Part shown: positions 33,572-43,611 of the stretch, piece by piece
Position numbering within the stretch: position 1 is the stretch's first letter
Layout of the letters: the number at the start of each line of letters is the position of its first letter
Assembly (NCBI RefSeq): GCF_000559085.1
Contig: NZ_JALN02000001.1
Coordinates: forward strand, 4,092,001 to 4,156,000
Length of the DNA stretch: 64,000 nt
Direction of reading: 5' to 3'
Source: Mycolicibacterium aromaticivorans JS19b1 = JCM 16368
GTDB taxonomy: Bacteria > Actinomycetota > Actinomycetes > Mycobacteriales > Mycobacteriaceae
The notes under the pieces: generated by a model
Database searches by the model: none
Told to the model about the DNA's origin: nothing
What the model saw: only the letters and a program-made list of their open reading frames with translations
Translations under genes and position numbers: made by a program

Positions 33572-35775
33572 CCGGCGGTCGGCGCGGGTTCCAGCCAGAT
33601 CGCTGAGTTCGGCGGCAGCACCAGCGTCGCCGACGCGGGCCGGCCGTGCCAGGGTTCGTCGGTGGCCTCGACCGCGCCGAAGTTGCCCGCCCCCGCACCG
33701 TTGTAGACCGTCGCGTCGCTGTTGAGCACCTCGCGCCAGGTGCCGGTGTGCGGCAGCCCAAGCCGATATCGGCTGTGCTCCGCCCCGGAGAAGTTGAACA
33801 CGCACGCCAGCACCGAGCCGTCGCTGCCGTATCGCAAAAAGCTCAGCACGTTGTTGGCCGAGTCGTTGGCGTCGATCCAGGAGTAGCCCTCCGGCTTGGT
33901 GTCCTGGCTCCACAGCGACGGGCGGCCGCGGTAGAGCTCGTTGAGATCGGCGACGAAACGCTGGATCCCGGTGGAGTAGCTGTTCTCGTCGAGCTGGTAC
34001 CAGTCGACCCCGCGTTCCTCGGACCACTCCGCGCGCTGGCCGAATTCCTGGCCCATGAACAGCAGCTGCTTACCGGGGTGGGCCCACTGGTAGGCCAGCA
34101 GGCTGCGCAGCCCGGCTGCCTTGACGTGATCGTTGCCGGGCATCCGGCCCCACAGCGTGCCCTTGCCGTGCACCACCTCGTCGTGGCTGATCGGCAACAC
34201 GAAGTTCTCGCTGAACGCATAGAGCAACGAGAAGGTCAGCTCGCCGTGGTGATAGGTGCGATAGATCGGGTCCCGGCTGATGTAATCCAGGGTGTCGTGC
34301 ATCCACCCCATGTTCCACTTCATCGAAAAGCCAAGTCCGCCAAGGTTGGTCGCCCGGGTAACCCCCGGCCATGAGGTGGACTCCTCGGCGATCGTGACGA
34401 TGCCCGGGTGGCTCTTGTGGACGGTGGCGTTCATCTCCTGCAGGAACTGCACCGCCTCGAGGTTCTCCCGGCCGCCGTAGATGTTGGGCGTCCAGCCGCC
34501 GTCGGGCCGCGAGTAGTCCAGGTAGAGCATGGATGCGACGGCATCCACCCGCAGGCCGTCGATGTGGAACTCCTGCAACCAGTACAGCGCGTTGGCCACC
34601 AGGAAGTTGCGTACTTCGGCGCGGCCGAAATCGAAGACGTAGGTGCCCCAGTCGAGCTGTTCGCCTCGGCGCGGGTCGGAATGCTCGTAGAGCGGGGTGC
34701 CGTCGAAGCGGCCCAGCGCCCACGCGTCCTTGGGGAAGTGTGCGGGCACCCAGTCGACGATCACTCCGATACCCGCCCGGTGCAGGGTGTCCACCAGGAA
34801 GCGGAATTCGTCGGGGGTGCCGAACCGGGATGTCGGCGCGTAGTAGGACGTCACCTGATAGCCCCACGAGCCGCCGAACGGGTGCTCGGCTACCGGGAGG
34901 AATTCGATGTGGGTGAATCCTTGGGCCACAACATATTCGGTGAGTTGCTCGGCCAGCTCGCGATAGCTCAGGCCGGGCCGCCATGAGCCAAGGTGCACCT
35001 CGAGGGTGCTCATCGGCTGGAACACCGGGTTCTGTGCGGCGCGCTGCGTCAGCCACTCGGTGTCGTCCCAGGTGTAGTCCGAGGTGAACACACGCGACGC
35101 GGTGTGCGGCGGGACCTCGGTTGCAAACGCGAACGGGTCGGCGCGGTCGGTGACCGACCCGTCGACGCCGTGGACGCGGAACTTGTAGAGCCCGTCAGTG
35201 GGAAAGCCGGGCCAGAACAGCTCCCACACGCCGGAGGATCCCAGCACCCGCATCGGGGCGTCGTTGCCGTCCCAGTGGTTGAACTCGCCGATCAGATTGA
35301 TGCCCTTGGCATTCGGGGCCCAGACCGCGAACGACACACCCTCCACCACGCCGTCTGCGGTCTCGAACGACCGCGGATGCGCGCCCAGGATCTCCCACAG
35401 CTGCTCGTGGCGTCCCTCGCCGAACAGATATAGGTCCATTTCACCGAGCGTGGGCAGGAAGCGGTAGCCGTCGGCGACGGTGATGGTGTGACCGCCCGGA
35501 TAGCTGACCTCGAGTCGGTAGTCGACCAGGTTGGTGAACGGCAACGCGACCGCGAACACCCCGGACTCGATGTGCTCCATCGGGTGTCGCTCGCCCCCGA
35601 CGAGGGCGATCACCTGCTCCGCGTGCGGTTTGAGCACCCGGATCACCGTGTGGTCGTCGTACTCGTGGGCGCCCAGGATGCTGTGCGGGCTGTGATGGAC
35701 GCCAGACACCAACCGGGCCAGCTCACCGCGATCCGGCGCCAGGTGCGGGCTGGCGAGCTTCTTGGTTCTCGTCAT
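33568..35775 (-). CDS. glgB: 1,4-alpha-glucan branching enzyme
   Basis: 735 residues. It introduces alpha-1,6 branches into glycogen and methylglucose-type glucans. Domain order is an N-terminal beta domain, a CBM48 domain ([18 protein letters not shown]) and a GH13 (alpha/beta)8 barrel with nucleophile D411 ([10 protein letters not shown]) and acid/base E464 (TIAEESTSW), then a C-terminal beta domain. It follows glgE by 25 nt; both belong to the GlgE pathway, where GlgB branches the maltosyl-extended chains. Confidence 0.97.
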   Translation of the reverse strand: MTRTKKLASPHLAPDRGELARLVSGVHHSPHSILGAHEYDDHTVIRVLKPHAEQVIALVGGERHPMEHIESGVFAVALPFTNLVDYRLEVSYPGGHTITVADGYRFLPTLGEMDLYLFGEGRHEQLWEILGAHPRSFETADGVVEGVSFAVWAPNAKGINLIGEFNHWDGNDAPMRVLGSSGVWELFWPGFPTDGLYKFRVHGVDGSVTDRADPFAFATEVPPHTASRVFTSDYTWDDTEWLTQRAAQNPVFQPMSTLEVHLGSWRPGLSYRELAEQLTEYVVAQGFTHIEFLPVAEHPFGGSWGYQVTSYYAPTSRFGTPDEFRFLVDTLHRAGIGVIVDWVPAHFPKDAWALGRFDGTPLYEHSDPRRGEQLDWGTYVFDFGRAEVRNFLVANALYWLQEFHIDGLRVDAVASMLYLDYSRPDGGWTPNIYGGRENLEAVQFLQEMNATVHKSHPGIVTIAEESTSWPGVTRATNLGGLGFSMKWNMGWMHDTLDYISRDPIYRTYHHGELTFSLLYAFSENFVLPISHDEVVHGKGTLWGRMPGNDHVKAAGLRSLLAYQWAHPGKQLLFMGQEFGQRAEWSEERGVDWYQLDENSYSTGIQRFVADLNELYRGRPSLWSQDTKPEGYSWIDANDSANNVLSFLRYGSDGSVLACVFNFSGAEHSRYRLGLPHTGTWREVLNSDATVYNGAGAGNFGAVEATDEPWHGRPASATLVLPPNSAIWLEPAPTAG

Positions 35776-35800
35776 AGCGAAGGCTCCTTCGTCGTTCCCG

Positions 35801-37888
35801 TCATTCCCGACGCAGCAGAACTGCTCTCTGCTCCTGCGGGATCAACGGCATGTTCAGGATGTGCGCGACGGCGCGGGCCGGTTCCAGTCGCACGTAGTTC
35901 GACTGCCCCCATTGGTATTCCTCCCCGGTGATCTCGTCGCGGACCCAGAAACGGTCGTAGGGCTGCATACCCAAAGCGGCCATGTCTAGCCACAGGGTGC
36001 CTTCCTCGGGGCCGAATGGGTTCAATGTCACCACCACCAGCACGGTGTCACCGGATACCGGGTCGAACTTGCTGTACGCCAGTAGCGCGTCGTTGTCGAT
36101 GTGGTGGAACGTGATGGTGCGCATCTCGCACAGCGCGGGGTGGAGATGGCGAATCTCGTTGAGCCGGCGCAGGAATGGCTCCAGGGACTGGCCCTGTGCG
36201 AGTGCGCCTTCGAAGTCGCGCGGTCGCAGCTCGTATTTCTCGGAGTCCAGGTACTCCTCGCTGCCCTCCCGGACCGGCAGATGCTCGAAGAGCTCGAAGC
36301 CGGAGTACACGCCCCACGAGCTGCCCATCGTCGAGGCCAGCACGGCCCGGATCGCGAACATGCCGGGCCCGCCGTGTTGCAGGCTCTCGTGCAGGATGTC
36401 CGGCGTGTTCACGAACAGGTTCGGCCGGGTGTAGTCGGCGTGCTCCGCGATCTGGCGGCCGAACTCTTCGATCTCCCACTTGGCGGTACGCCAGGTGAAG
36501 TACGAATATGACTGTGTGAAGCCAAGTTTCGCGAGCCCGTTAAGCCGCGCCGGGCGGGTGAATGCCTCGGCGAGGAACAGCACGTCGGGATCGACGGCCT
36601 TGACCTGGCTGATCAGCCACGCCCAGAAGTTCGGCGGCTTGGTGTGCGGGTTGTCCACCCGAAAGATCTTGATGCCGTGATCCATCCAGTGCCGCACCAC
36701 CCGCAGCACCTCGTCGTACAGGCCGCCGGGATCGTTGTCGAAGTTCAGCGGATAGATGTCCTGGTACTTCTTCGGCGGGTTCTCCGCGTAGGCGATGGAG
36801 CCGTCGGGCAGCTCGGTGAACCATTCCCGGTGATTCTTGGCCCACGGGTGATCCGGAGCGCATTGCAGCGCCAGGTCGAGTGCGACCTCCAGCCCGTTGT
36901 CGCGTGCCGCATCGACGAACCGGTCGAAGTCGTCGATCGTCCCGAGATCGGGGTGGACGGCGTCGTGCCCGCCGTCGTCGCTGCCGATTGCCCAGGGTGA
37001 CCCCACATCCCCAGGCTCGGCCGTCACGGTGTTGTTGCGGCCCTTGCGGTGCACCTTGCCGATCGGGTGGATCGGCGGCAGGTAGACGACGTTGAACCCC
37101 ATCGATGCGACCCGCGGCAGCGCCGCGGCGGCGGTCTCGAATGTGCCGTGCACGGGCCGGCCTGCCTCATCGCGGCCACCGGTGGACCGCGGGAACAGTT
37201 CGTACCAGGCGCTGCACCGCGCCATCGGCCGGTCCACCCAGATGCCGTAGGTGCTGCCCCGGGTGACCAGCTCACGCAGCGGGTACTGGGCGAGCAGATC
37301 GGTGACCTCGTTGGACAACGCCAGGGCCGCGCGGGTCAGCGGGTCCCCGGACTCGCGCAGCGCCGCCGCGGCCGCCAACAGCGGCGCGCGTCGGTCGCGA
37401 GGCACGCCGGTGGCAGCGCGGGCCAGCAGATTGCCGCCGACGATGAGATCGTTGTTCAGCTCCGATTCGCCCTGTCCGGCGTCGAGTTTGACGGTGACGT
37501 TGTGCCGCCAGGTGGTGAGCGGGTCACCCCAGCCGTCGATCCGAAACGTCCACAGGCCCACCCGGTCGGGCACGAACTGGCCGTGGAAGACATCGGGGGT
37601 GCGGCCCATCTCCATCGGGTATAGCCGGGGCTTCACCCGGCTTACCGCGGGGGAGGCCTCGGTCAGTTCGGCACCCTCGAGGGCCTTGACCCGCCTGGCC
37701 GGATTCTGCCCGAGCTGAGGGTGGGCAGTTCCGAGGTAGCGCACCACCAACGTCGCCGCCACCGCGTCGTGCCCCTCGCGCCACACCGTCCCGGCGACCG
37801 GCACCACTTCGCCGACGACCGCCTTGGCCGGATAGGTACCGCAGGACACAACGGGCGCGACGTCATCGATCTCGATACGACCGGGCAC
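35801..37888 (-). CDS. glgE: Alpha-1,4-glucan:maltose-1-phosphate maltosyltransferase
   Basis: 695 residues. It extends alpha-glucan chains with maltosyl units from maltose-1-phosphate made from trehalose. GH13 subfamily 3 residues are visible: nucleophile D412 in [10 protein letters not shown], acid/base E441 in FLAEAFTRP, and WYELFPRS and [13 protein letters not shown] near the active site. In M. tuberculosis, loss of GlgE is lethal through maltose-1-phosphate build-up. GTG start at 37888; the 231-nt gap to the divergent glgP should hold both promoters. Confidence 0.97.
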   Translation of the reverse strand: MPGRIEIDDVAPVVSCGTYPAKAVVGEVVPVAGTVWREGHDAVAATLVVRYLGTAHPQLGQNPARRVKALEGAELTEASPAVSRVKPRLYPMEMGRTPDVFHGQFVPDRVGLWTFRIDGWGDPLTTWRHNVTVKLDAGQGESELNNDLIVGGNLLARAATGVPRDRRAPLLAAAAALRESGDPLTRAALALSNEVTDLLAQYPLRELVTRGSTYGIWVDRPMARCSAWYELFPRSTGGRDEAGRPVHGTFETAAAALPRVASMGFNVVYLPPIHPIGKVHRKGRNNTVTAEPGDVGSPWAIGSDDGGHDAVHPDLGTIDDFDRFVDAARDNGLEVALDLALQCAPDHPWAKNHREWFTELPDGSIAYAENPPKKYQDIYPLNFDNDPGGLYDEVLRVVRHWMDHGIKIFRVDNPHTKPPNFWAWLISQVKAVDPDVLFLAEAFTRPARLNGLAKLGFTQSYSYFTWRTAKWEIEEFGRQIAEHADYTRPNLFVNTPDILHESLQHGGPGMFAIRAVLASTMGSSWGVYSGFELFEHLPVREGSEEYLDSEKYELRPRDFEGALAQGQSLEPFLRRLNEIRHLHPALCEMRTITFHHIDNDALLAYSKFDPVSGDTVLVVVTLNPFGPEEGTLWLDMAALGMQPYDRFWVRDEITGEEYQWGQSNYVRLEPARAVAHILNMPLIPQEQRAVLLRRE

Positions 37889-38119
37889 CCAACCACTCCA
37901 TTCCTGACCTCTGCGACGTGGTCTGCTCCGCGCCGGCTCGAGTCGGTTTCTCGTTGTCGTGGCGCAGCAACCGTGGTCGCTGCACCGGTCGTGAGACTGC
38001 TTGACCCTCGGGATAACCGCATCGCGCCCTCTTCACACCGTAGTGCGAAGAATGACCGGCTGGGGAAGAAGCGCATGCTCGCGCCAACGGCACCAGTGTT
38101 CTCAGTAAGGTGGGAACGC

Positions 38120-40702
38120 GTGAAGGCCCTCCGCAGGTTCACGGTCCGTGCCCATTTGCCCGAGCGGCTGGCAGCCCTCGGCCGGTTGTCCACCAACCTG
38201 CGTTGGTCGTGGGACAAGCCGACACAAGATCTCTTCGCATCGATCGATCCGCGACTGTGGCTGCAGACCGGTCAGGATCCGGTGGCGCTGCTCGGCGCGG
38301 TCGCCCCGGCCCGACTCGACGAATTGGCCGAGGACGAGCAGTTCCTCGCCGTTCTCGATCAGCTCGCGGCGGACCTGGACGACTACCTGAGCCGGCCCAT
38401 GTGGTATCAGGAGCAAGACGCCGCGTCGATGCCGACGGGTATCGCATATTTCTCGATGGAGTTCGGCGTCGCTGAAGTGCTGCCGAACTATTCGGGCGGC
38501 CTGGGCATTCTGGCCGGTGACCATCTGAAGTCGGCATCGGATCTGGGCCTGCCGCTGATCGCTGTCGGCTTGTATTACCGGTCCGGGTATTTCCGGCAGT
38601 CATTGACAGCCGACGGCTGGCAGCACGAGAACTATCCGTCGCTGGATCCGCAGGGGCTGCCGCTTCGGCTCCTCGCCGACGCCGCGGGCGCGCCGGTGCT
38701 CGTCGAGCTGGCGATGCCGGACGCGAAGGTGCTGCGCGCGAGGGTGTGGGTGGCGCAGGTGGGCCGGATCCCGCTGTTGCTCTTGGATTCTGACATCCCC
38801 GAAAACGAGCACGATTTGCGCAACGTGACCGACCGGCTCTACGGCGGCGACCAGGAGCATCGCATCAAGCAGGAGTTGCTCGCCGGGATCGGCGGCATTC
38901 GGGCCGTCCGTGCGTTCACCGCCATCGACGGTCGGCCGACGCCGGACGTTTACCACATGAACGAGGGCCACGCCGGCTTCCTGGGGGTTGAGCGGATCCG
39001 CGAATACATCTCCGAGCAGAAGCTGGATTTCGATACCGCGCTGACGCTCGTGCGGGCCAGCACGGTCTTCACCACCCACACGCCGGTGCCGGCGGGAATC
39101 GACCGATTCCCGGTGGACATGGTGCAGATGTACTTCGGCGATGACGGGAAAGATGGCCTGCTGCCGGAGGTTCCGGTCGGACGGGTGCTCGCGTTCGGCG
39201 CCGAGGACGACCCGTCGAAGTTCAACATGGCGCACATGGGCCTGCGGTTGGCGCAGCGCGCGAACGGGGTGTCCCTGCTGCACGGGCGGGTCAGCCGCGC
39301 GATGTTCGACGAGCTCTGGCCTGGCTTCGACCCGGCTGAGGTGCCGATCGGCTCGATCACCAACGGTGTGCACGGCCCCACCTGGGCGGCCCCGCAGTGG
39401 TTGGAGCTCGGGCGGGAACTCGCCGGTTCCACCGAGGCGCTGCGCGAACCCAACGTCTGGGCGCGGCTGCAACAGGTCGACACCGGTCACATCTGGTGGA
39501 TCCGCTCTCAGCTGCGCGCGTTGCTGGTCGAAGACGTGCGCCAGCGGCTGCGCCGGTCGTGGCTGGAGCGCGGCGCATCTGAGGCCGAACTCGGCTGGAT
39601 TGCAACGGCTTTCGACCCTGAGGTGCTGACCATCGGCTTCGCCCGCCGGGTGCCCACCTACAAGCGTCTGACCCTGATGCTGCGTGATCCGCAACGACTC
39701 GAGGCGCTGCTCCTGGACAAGGACAAGCCTCTGCAGCTGATCGTCGCAGGCAAGTCACACCCGGCCGACGATGCGGGCAAGGCGCTGATCCAGCAGATCG
39801 TGCGGTTCGCGGACCGGCCGGAAGTGCGCCACCGCATCGCCTTCCTACCCGACTACGACATGTCGATGGCCCGTCAGTTGTACTGGGGCTGCGACGTGTG
39901 GCTGAACAACCCGCTGCGTCCGCTGGAGGCCTGCGGCACGTCGGGGATGAAGAGCGCGCTGAACGGCGGGCTCAACCTGTCCATCCGCGACGGCTGGTGG
40001 GACGAGTGGTACGACGGCGAAAATGGCTGGGAGATACCGACAGCCGACGGCCTGGCCGACGAGAACCGCCGCGACGACATCGAGTCCGCAGCGCTCTACA
40101 ACCTGCTTGAGCAGTCGGTGACGCCGACGTTCTACGACCGCGACGACAAGGGTGTGCCGACCCGCTGGGTGGAGATGGTCCGACACACCTTGCAGGGCCT
40201 CGGGCCCAAGGTGCTGGCTTCCCGTATGGTGCGCGACTACACCGAGAAGTACTACGCGCCCGCCGCGCAGTCGTTCCGCCGCACCAGTGCACCGATCGAC
40301 GGCCTGCCGTTCGGGGCGGCACGTGACCTGTCGGCTTACCGGCAACGCGTCCGGGAGGCGTGGCCGCACATCGAGGTCACCGATGTCGACAGCACCGGGC
40401 TGCCCGACACCCCTCTGCTGGGGTCGGAGCTCACCCTCACCGCGACCGTCGCGCTGGCCGGGCTGAAACCCGACGATGTCGACGTGCAGGCGGTGCTCGG
40501 CCGGGTCGATGCCGCCGACGCCCTGCAGGACCCCGTCACGGTGGACATGGTGCACTCGGGTTCCGGTGACGGCGGGACCGACGTCTTCTCGACGACGACC
40601 CCGCTGCCGGTGGCCGGTTCGGTGGGCTACACCGTCCGTGTGCTGCCGCATCATCCGCTACTGGCCGGTGACAACGAGCTCGGACTCGTCACGCTGGCGT
40701 AG
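38120..40702 (+). CDS. glgP: Alpha-glucan (glycogen) phosphorylase, GT35
   Basis: 860 residues. It releases glucose-1-phosphate from alpha-glucan ends with pyridoxal phosphate. The PLP-binding region is GTSGMKSALNGGLNLSIRDGWW, and HMNEGHAGF and THTPVPAGIDRF are typical of the short AlgP-type branch of phosphorylases. The GTG at 38120 gives the start MKALRRFTVRAHLPERL and has AAGGTGGGA upstream; the frame is open further upstream but overlaps glgE. Divergent from glgE. Confidence 0.96.
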   Translation: MKALRRFTVRAHLPERLAALGRLSTNLRWSWDKPTQDLFASIDPRLWLQTGQDPVALLGAVAPARLDELAEDEQFLAVLDQLAADLDDYLSRPMWYQEQDAASMPTGIAYFSMEFGVAEVLPNYSGGLGILAGDHLKSASDLGLPLIAVGLYYRSGYFRQSLTADGWQHENYPSLDPQGLPLRLLADAAGAPVLVELAMPDAKVLRARVWVAQVGRIPLLLLDSDIPENEHDLRNVTDRLYGGDQEHRIKQELLAGIGGIRAVRAFTAIDGRPTPDVYHMNEGHAGFLGVERIREYISEQKLDFDTALTLVRASTVFTTHTPVPAGIDRFPVDMVQMYFGDDGKDGLLPEVPVGRVLAFGAEDDPSKFNMAHMGLRLAQRANGVSLLHGRVSRAMFDELWPGFDPAEVPIGSITNGVHGPTWAAPQWLELGRELAGSTEALREPNVWARLQQVDTGHIWWIRSQLRALLVEDVRQRLRRSWLERGASEAELGWIATAFDPEVLTIGFARRVPTYKRLTLMLRDPQRLEALLLDKDKPLQLIVAGKSHPADDAGKALIQQIVRFADRPEVRHRIAFLPDYDMSMARQLYWGCDVWLNNPLRPLEACGTSGMKSALNGGLNLSIRDGWWDEWYDGENGWEIPTADGLADENRRDDIESAALYNLLEQSVTPTFYDRDDKGVPTRWVEMVRHTLQGLGPKVLASRMVRDYTEKYYAPAAQSFRRTSAPIDGLPFGAARDLSAYRQRVREAWPHIEVTDVDSTGLPDTPLLGSELTLTATVALAGLKPDDVDVQAVLGRVDAADALQDPVTVDMVHSGSGDGGTDVFSTTTPLPVAGSVGYTVRVLPHHPLLAGDNELGLVTLA

Positions 40703-40820
40703 CGCCGGCAGTTGCCCAACCGGTTAGCGGGGCGGGGGAGCCACCTGTAGGTTCCCAACAGGATGTCGAGGGGTCCCGCATCGGGGCGGACCATCGGCAG
40801 CCGGGGAGGTGTTCGAGGCA

Positions 40821-41543
40821 GTGTTTGTTCGTCGCGCAGCGCTCATGGCGCTGGTGGGCACCTTGTTGGCCGTGCCGGTGCCGGCATCGGCCGATCCTGA
40901 TCCCGGCGGCCCCGACCTGAGTCAGCCCGCCGCCGCGGCCGACCCGGCCGCCCCGACGATCGATGACGGGAAGGTGGCCTCGACGCCGCCGGCGATCACG
41001 AAATCGCCGGATGGATGGACGCTGACGATCTCGGCCAAGGACGAGGTGCAGATGCCGATCGCACCACTGACGACCGCGATCTCCTCACGGGAGTACTCCG
41101 TCAGCGGTGTCTTCAACGGCGCGCTCGACGGCTCCGGCGACAACCCGAGGGGTGTGTTCGAGGTCGGCTACCAGATCGGGTGCGGCATAGACATGAGCAC
41201 CTCCAACGGCGTTGCCCTGGGCGGCACCATCGGGGCGAACACGTCGCTGGGGATCATCGGGCTGGACTTTCCCAACAACGCGGCCGAGGGGTTGCTGCCG
41301 GGTGTCGGCGGCAGCATCGGCGGCGCGATCACCGTCGGTCTCAAGCCCGGCATCATCAACATCGTCCCGGTGACCAAGAAGCAGTACAAGGGCGACCGGC
41401 CATGGGTGTCGATCAGTAACTTCCACGTGAAAATCGATGGCTGCGTGGGGGAGTCGTTCATTCGCTCGTACGCCACATTGAGCAAGTCCACCGATGAAGG
41501 TGACGCGATCCTGTCCTGGTACGGGGTGACCAAGAAGATCTAG
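40821..41543 (+). CDS. MspA-family porin, cysteine-containing variant
   Basis: About 240 residues. N-terminal signal peptide (VRRAALMALVGTLLAVPVPASA), a Pro/Ala-rich linker, then an MspA-like beta domain (SREYSVSGVFNG, GVFEVGYQIGCGID). MspA porins form octameric channels in the mycolate outer membrane. This copy has two cysteines (GYQIGC and IDGCVGES), absent from M. smegmatis MspA as I recall it, and ends in YGVTKKI. A related copy starts near the window's right edge (63617). GTG 40821 has GGGGAGGTG about 10 nt upstream; GTG 40809 is the alternative. Confidence 0.85.
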   Translation: MFVRRAALMALVGTLLAVPVPASADPDPGGPDLSQPAAAADPAAPTIDDGKVASTPPAITKSPDGWTLTISAKDEVQMPIAPLTTAISSREYSVSGVFNGALDGSGDNPRGVFEVGYQIGCGIDMSTSNGVALGGTIGANTSLGIIGLDFPNNAAEGLLPGVGGSIGGAITVGLKPGIINIVPVTKKQYKGDRPWVSISNFHVKIDGCVGESFIRSYATLSKSTDEGDAILSWYGVTKKI

Positions 41544-41544
41544 T

Positions 41545-42045
41545 TCACGTCGCGGCGGCCGCTTCGGGATTCAGGATGAACAGCCCGGCAATCGTCTGGT
41601 CGTCGCGGAAGGTGATGCGAGCGACGAATTCTCCCGCCTCGAAGGACAGCCGGGTGTTGGTGGTCGTGACCTCACCGATACGCACTGCGCTGGTGTCTCC
41701 GTGGTTCTGATACGCGCCAGCCCTTTTGGCTATCTCAGTCCACCCGAAGGCGAGACCTTCGTCGGTGAGTTGCTCGCGCATCGTGGCGTCGAAACGAGCA
41801 CTGACATGAGACCACCGACTCTGTGCAAGATCGTCGATCACGGTTGTGGCCAACTCGTCGGCTTCGGCGAGCGGACTCGGGTTTCCGTAGCGCTGCACTG
41901 CGGCCTGGTGGGACACGCCGAGGACCTCGCCGATCTCCTGCCACGTTCTGCCTGCCTCGCGCGCTTGGTGCACGGCTTCTGCCGTCACCGCCTCGGCCTG
42001 TTGTTGAGCGTCGTACGCCGCGCGCACGGATTCAAGTAGATCCAC
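41545..42045 (-). CDS. HTH protein with DUF3887-like C-terminal domain
   Basis: 166 residues. Residues ~18-52 form a helix-turn-helix-like segment (AVHQAREAGRTWQEIGEVLGVSHQAAVQRYG). Residues ~60-160 resemble DUF3887 (DDLAQSRWSHVSARFDATMREQLTDEGLAFGW), a domain common in secreted or regulatory proteins of actinobacteria. No signal peptide is seen, so the protein is probably cytoplasmic. It is convergent with the MspA-family gene with 1 nt between the stops. Regulatory role inferred. Confidence 0.7.
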   Translation of the reverse strand: MDLLESVRAAYDAQQQAEAVTAEAVHQAREAGRTWQEIGEVLGVSHQAAVQRYGNPSPLAEADELATTVIDDLAQSRWSHVSARFDATMREQLTDEGLAFGWTEIAKRAGAYQNHGDTSAVRIGEVTTTNTRLSFEAGEFVARITFRDDQTIAGLFILNPEAAAAT

Positions 42046-42094
42046 ATCGTCAAGTGTGCGCTCAGATCGCGGACGCCGTCCACATCCCCGCGTC

Positions 42095-43537
42095 CTAAGG
42101 GAAGCGTTTGATGCACCGGTCCTGGTCGCCGAGCACTCCGATGCGGAACGCGTCGATGCGATTGAAGCCCGCGGGCACCGACTCGCCGTTGACGTCGCCG
42201 GCGGCCAGGCCGTTGGTCAGCAGACCCGACACCGCCTCGTCGATGTCGCCGGCCGTCAGCGCGACGGTGTTGCCGTCCGGGGTGGTGACCTCTTTGGACA
42301 GCTTGGTGGTCGCGACGCCGGTCAGGCACGCGGTGCGCAAGCCGGCTTCGGCGTTGTCGAGTACCAGTCCGCCGCGCTCGTGCTGCAACGCGAGCATGTA
42401 GCGCGACACCAGTACGGAGTAGGCGGTGTTGTCGCCGGTGATCAGGACGTTGTCCTGACCTTCGTTGGAGGCGCCCATCTTCTCCAGCCCCGGCAGGTCG
42501 ATGGCGATCGTGTTGGTGGCCGGGCAGTAGGACACCGGCGGACTGGGCCGGGCGTCAGGGCATTTCGACGCCGATGTGGCGTCCAGGCTCAGGGTGGGCG
42601 GCTTCTTCGGCGTGAACACGATGTTCATCGCTGCGATGATCGAGCGGACCGACTCCTCGCTGACCGGCCACTCCCCGGTCTGGTCGCGCTGCAGTTCGAT
42701 CGGCAAGTCTCCGCGGCGCTGGCCGATCTCCTGGGCGTCGATGGCGGCACACGACGTCGGTCCGTCGGTGAAGCCGAACTGGAAGGCCGAGATCCGCTCG
42801 AACGCCGACCCGTGCTCGTCGCCGCTGTCGGCGTAGTCGCCCTGGCTGAGTAGCGGGTCGCGGAACGAAATCATCGCGGCCAGAAGGTTGTTCAGCCCAT
42901 CACCGGTGCTCAACGTGAACCGCTTCGAGTTGCCTTCGGCCACCCACCGCATGTAGACGCCGGCGAGGCAGTCGGCCTGCTGCTCGGCCACCAGAGTGGG
43001 GGTGCCCTTTTTGTTGAGCTTGGCCATTTTCTGAATCGCGTGCCCGTATTCGTGAGCCAGCACCATCGTGATCGCCATGTCGCCGTTGGCTTGTCGCAGT
43101 GCGGGCATCAGCACGCCGCGATCCCAGCCGATGGTGTTGTCGTCGTCGCAGAAGCCTGCGTTGATCAGGTCGGAGGTGGTGTCGCCGCAGAATTCGCCGT
43201 CGTATTCGTTGGAGTCCCAGGAGATCAGGTCCTTGACGGGTCGGAATTCCCCGTCGAACGAGCCCTTGTAGTTGTCCTTCCAGAACGCCTCCAGATCGCT
43301 GATCGACTGGGCGCCGAGCTCGTCGATCTTGCCGCCGTCACTGTGCGAAACCCTTCGCGTCGGCTTCTCCGCATCTGAGCGCAAGCCGCTGGCACCGTCC
43401 ACCGCCTGCAGGCCGCCGACCTTGAACGGATCGTCGAAGACGGACACGGCCTTTCCGGAGATGGTGGTCCCGCAACCGGCCAGCACCACAGCGGCGCTCG
43501 CGACGGCGAGCAGGCGTGCGAGGTGTCGTCGGCGCAT
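42095..43537 (-). CDS. Secreted lipoprotein zinc metallopeptidase (HEYGH type)
   Basis: 480 residues. Lipoprotein signal ending in LAGC (C22), then a neutral zinc metallopeptidase domain with H162-E163-x-x-H166 (VLAHEYGHAIQ) and a downstream acidic ligand region around ADCLAGVYM. Six or more cysteines outside the lipobox suggest disulfides in the envelope. I chose the ATG at 43537 with AAAAGGTGG upstream; the frame continues upstream antisense to dinG, but that part is not a gene. Substrate unknown. Confidence 0.88.
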   Translation of the reverse strand: MRRRHLARLLAVASAAVVLAGCGTTISGKAVSVFDDPFKVGGLQAVDGASGLRSDAEKPTRRVSHSDGGKIDELGAQSISDLEAFWKDNYKGSFDGEFRPVKDLISWDSNEYDGEFCGDTTSDLINAGFCDDDNTIGWDRGVLMPALRQANGDMAITMVLAHEYGHAIQKMAKLNKKGTPTLVAEQQADCLAGVYMRWVAEGNSKRFTLSTGDGLNNLLAAMISFRDPLLSQGDYADSGDEHGSAFERISAFQFGFTDGPTSCAAIDAQEIGQRRGDLPIELQRDQTGEWPVSEESVRSIIAAMNIVFTPKKPPTLSLDATSASKCPDARPSPPVSYCPATNTIAIDLPGLEKMGASNEGQDNVLITGDNTAYSVLVSRYMLALQHERGGLVLDNAEAGLRTACLTGVATTKLSKEVTTPDGNTVALTAGDIDEAVSGLLTNGLAAGDVNGESVPAGFNRIDAFRIGVLGDQDRCIKRFP

Positions 43538-43611
43538 GGGGGCCACCTTTTCAGAGGCATCGAAATTTGCTCTCACCATAGTGCCGTGCGGCCGACGGAC
43601 ACCCGGATCTG

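Noticed and set aside
37721..38119. N-terminal extension of glgP by 133 codons
   Set aside because: It would overlap the divergent glgE start and its sequence is not phosphorylase-like; GTG 38120 gives the normal start.
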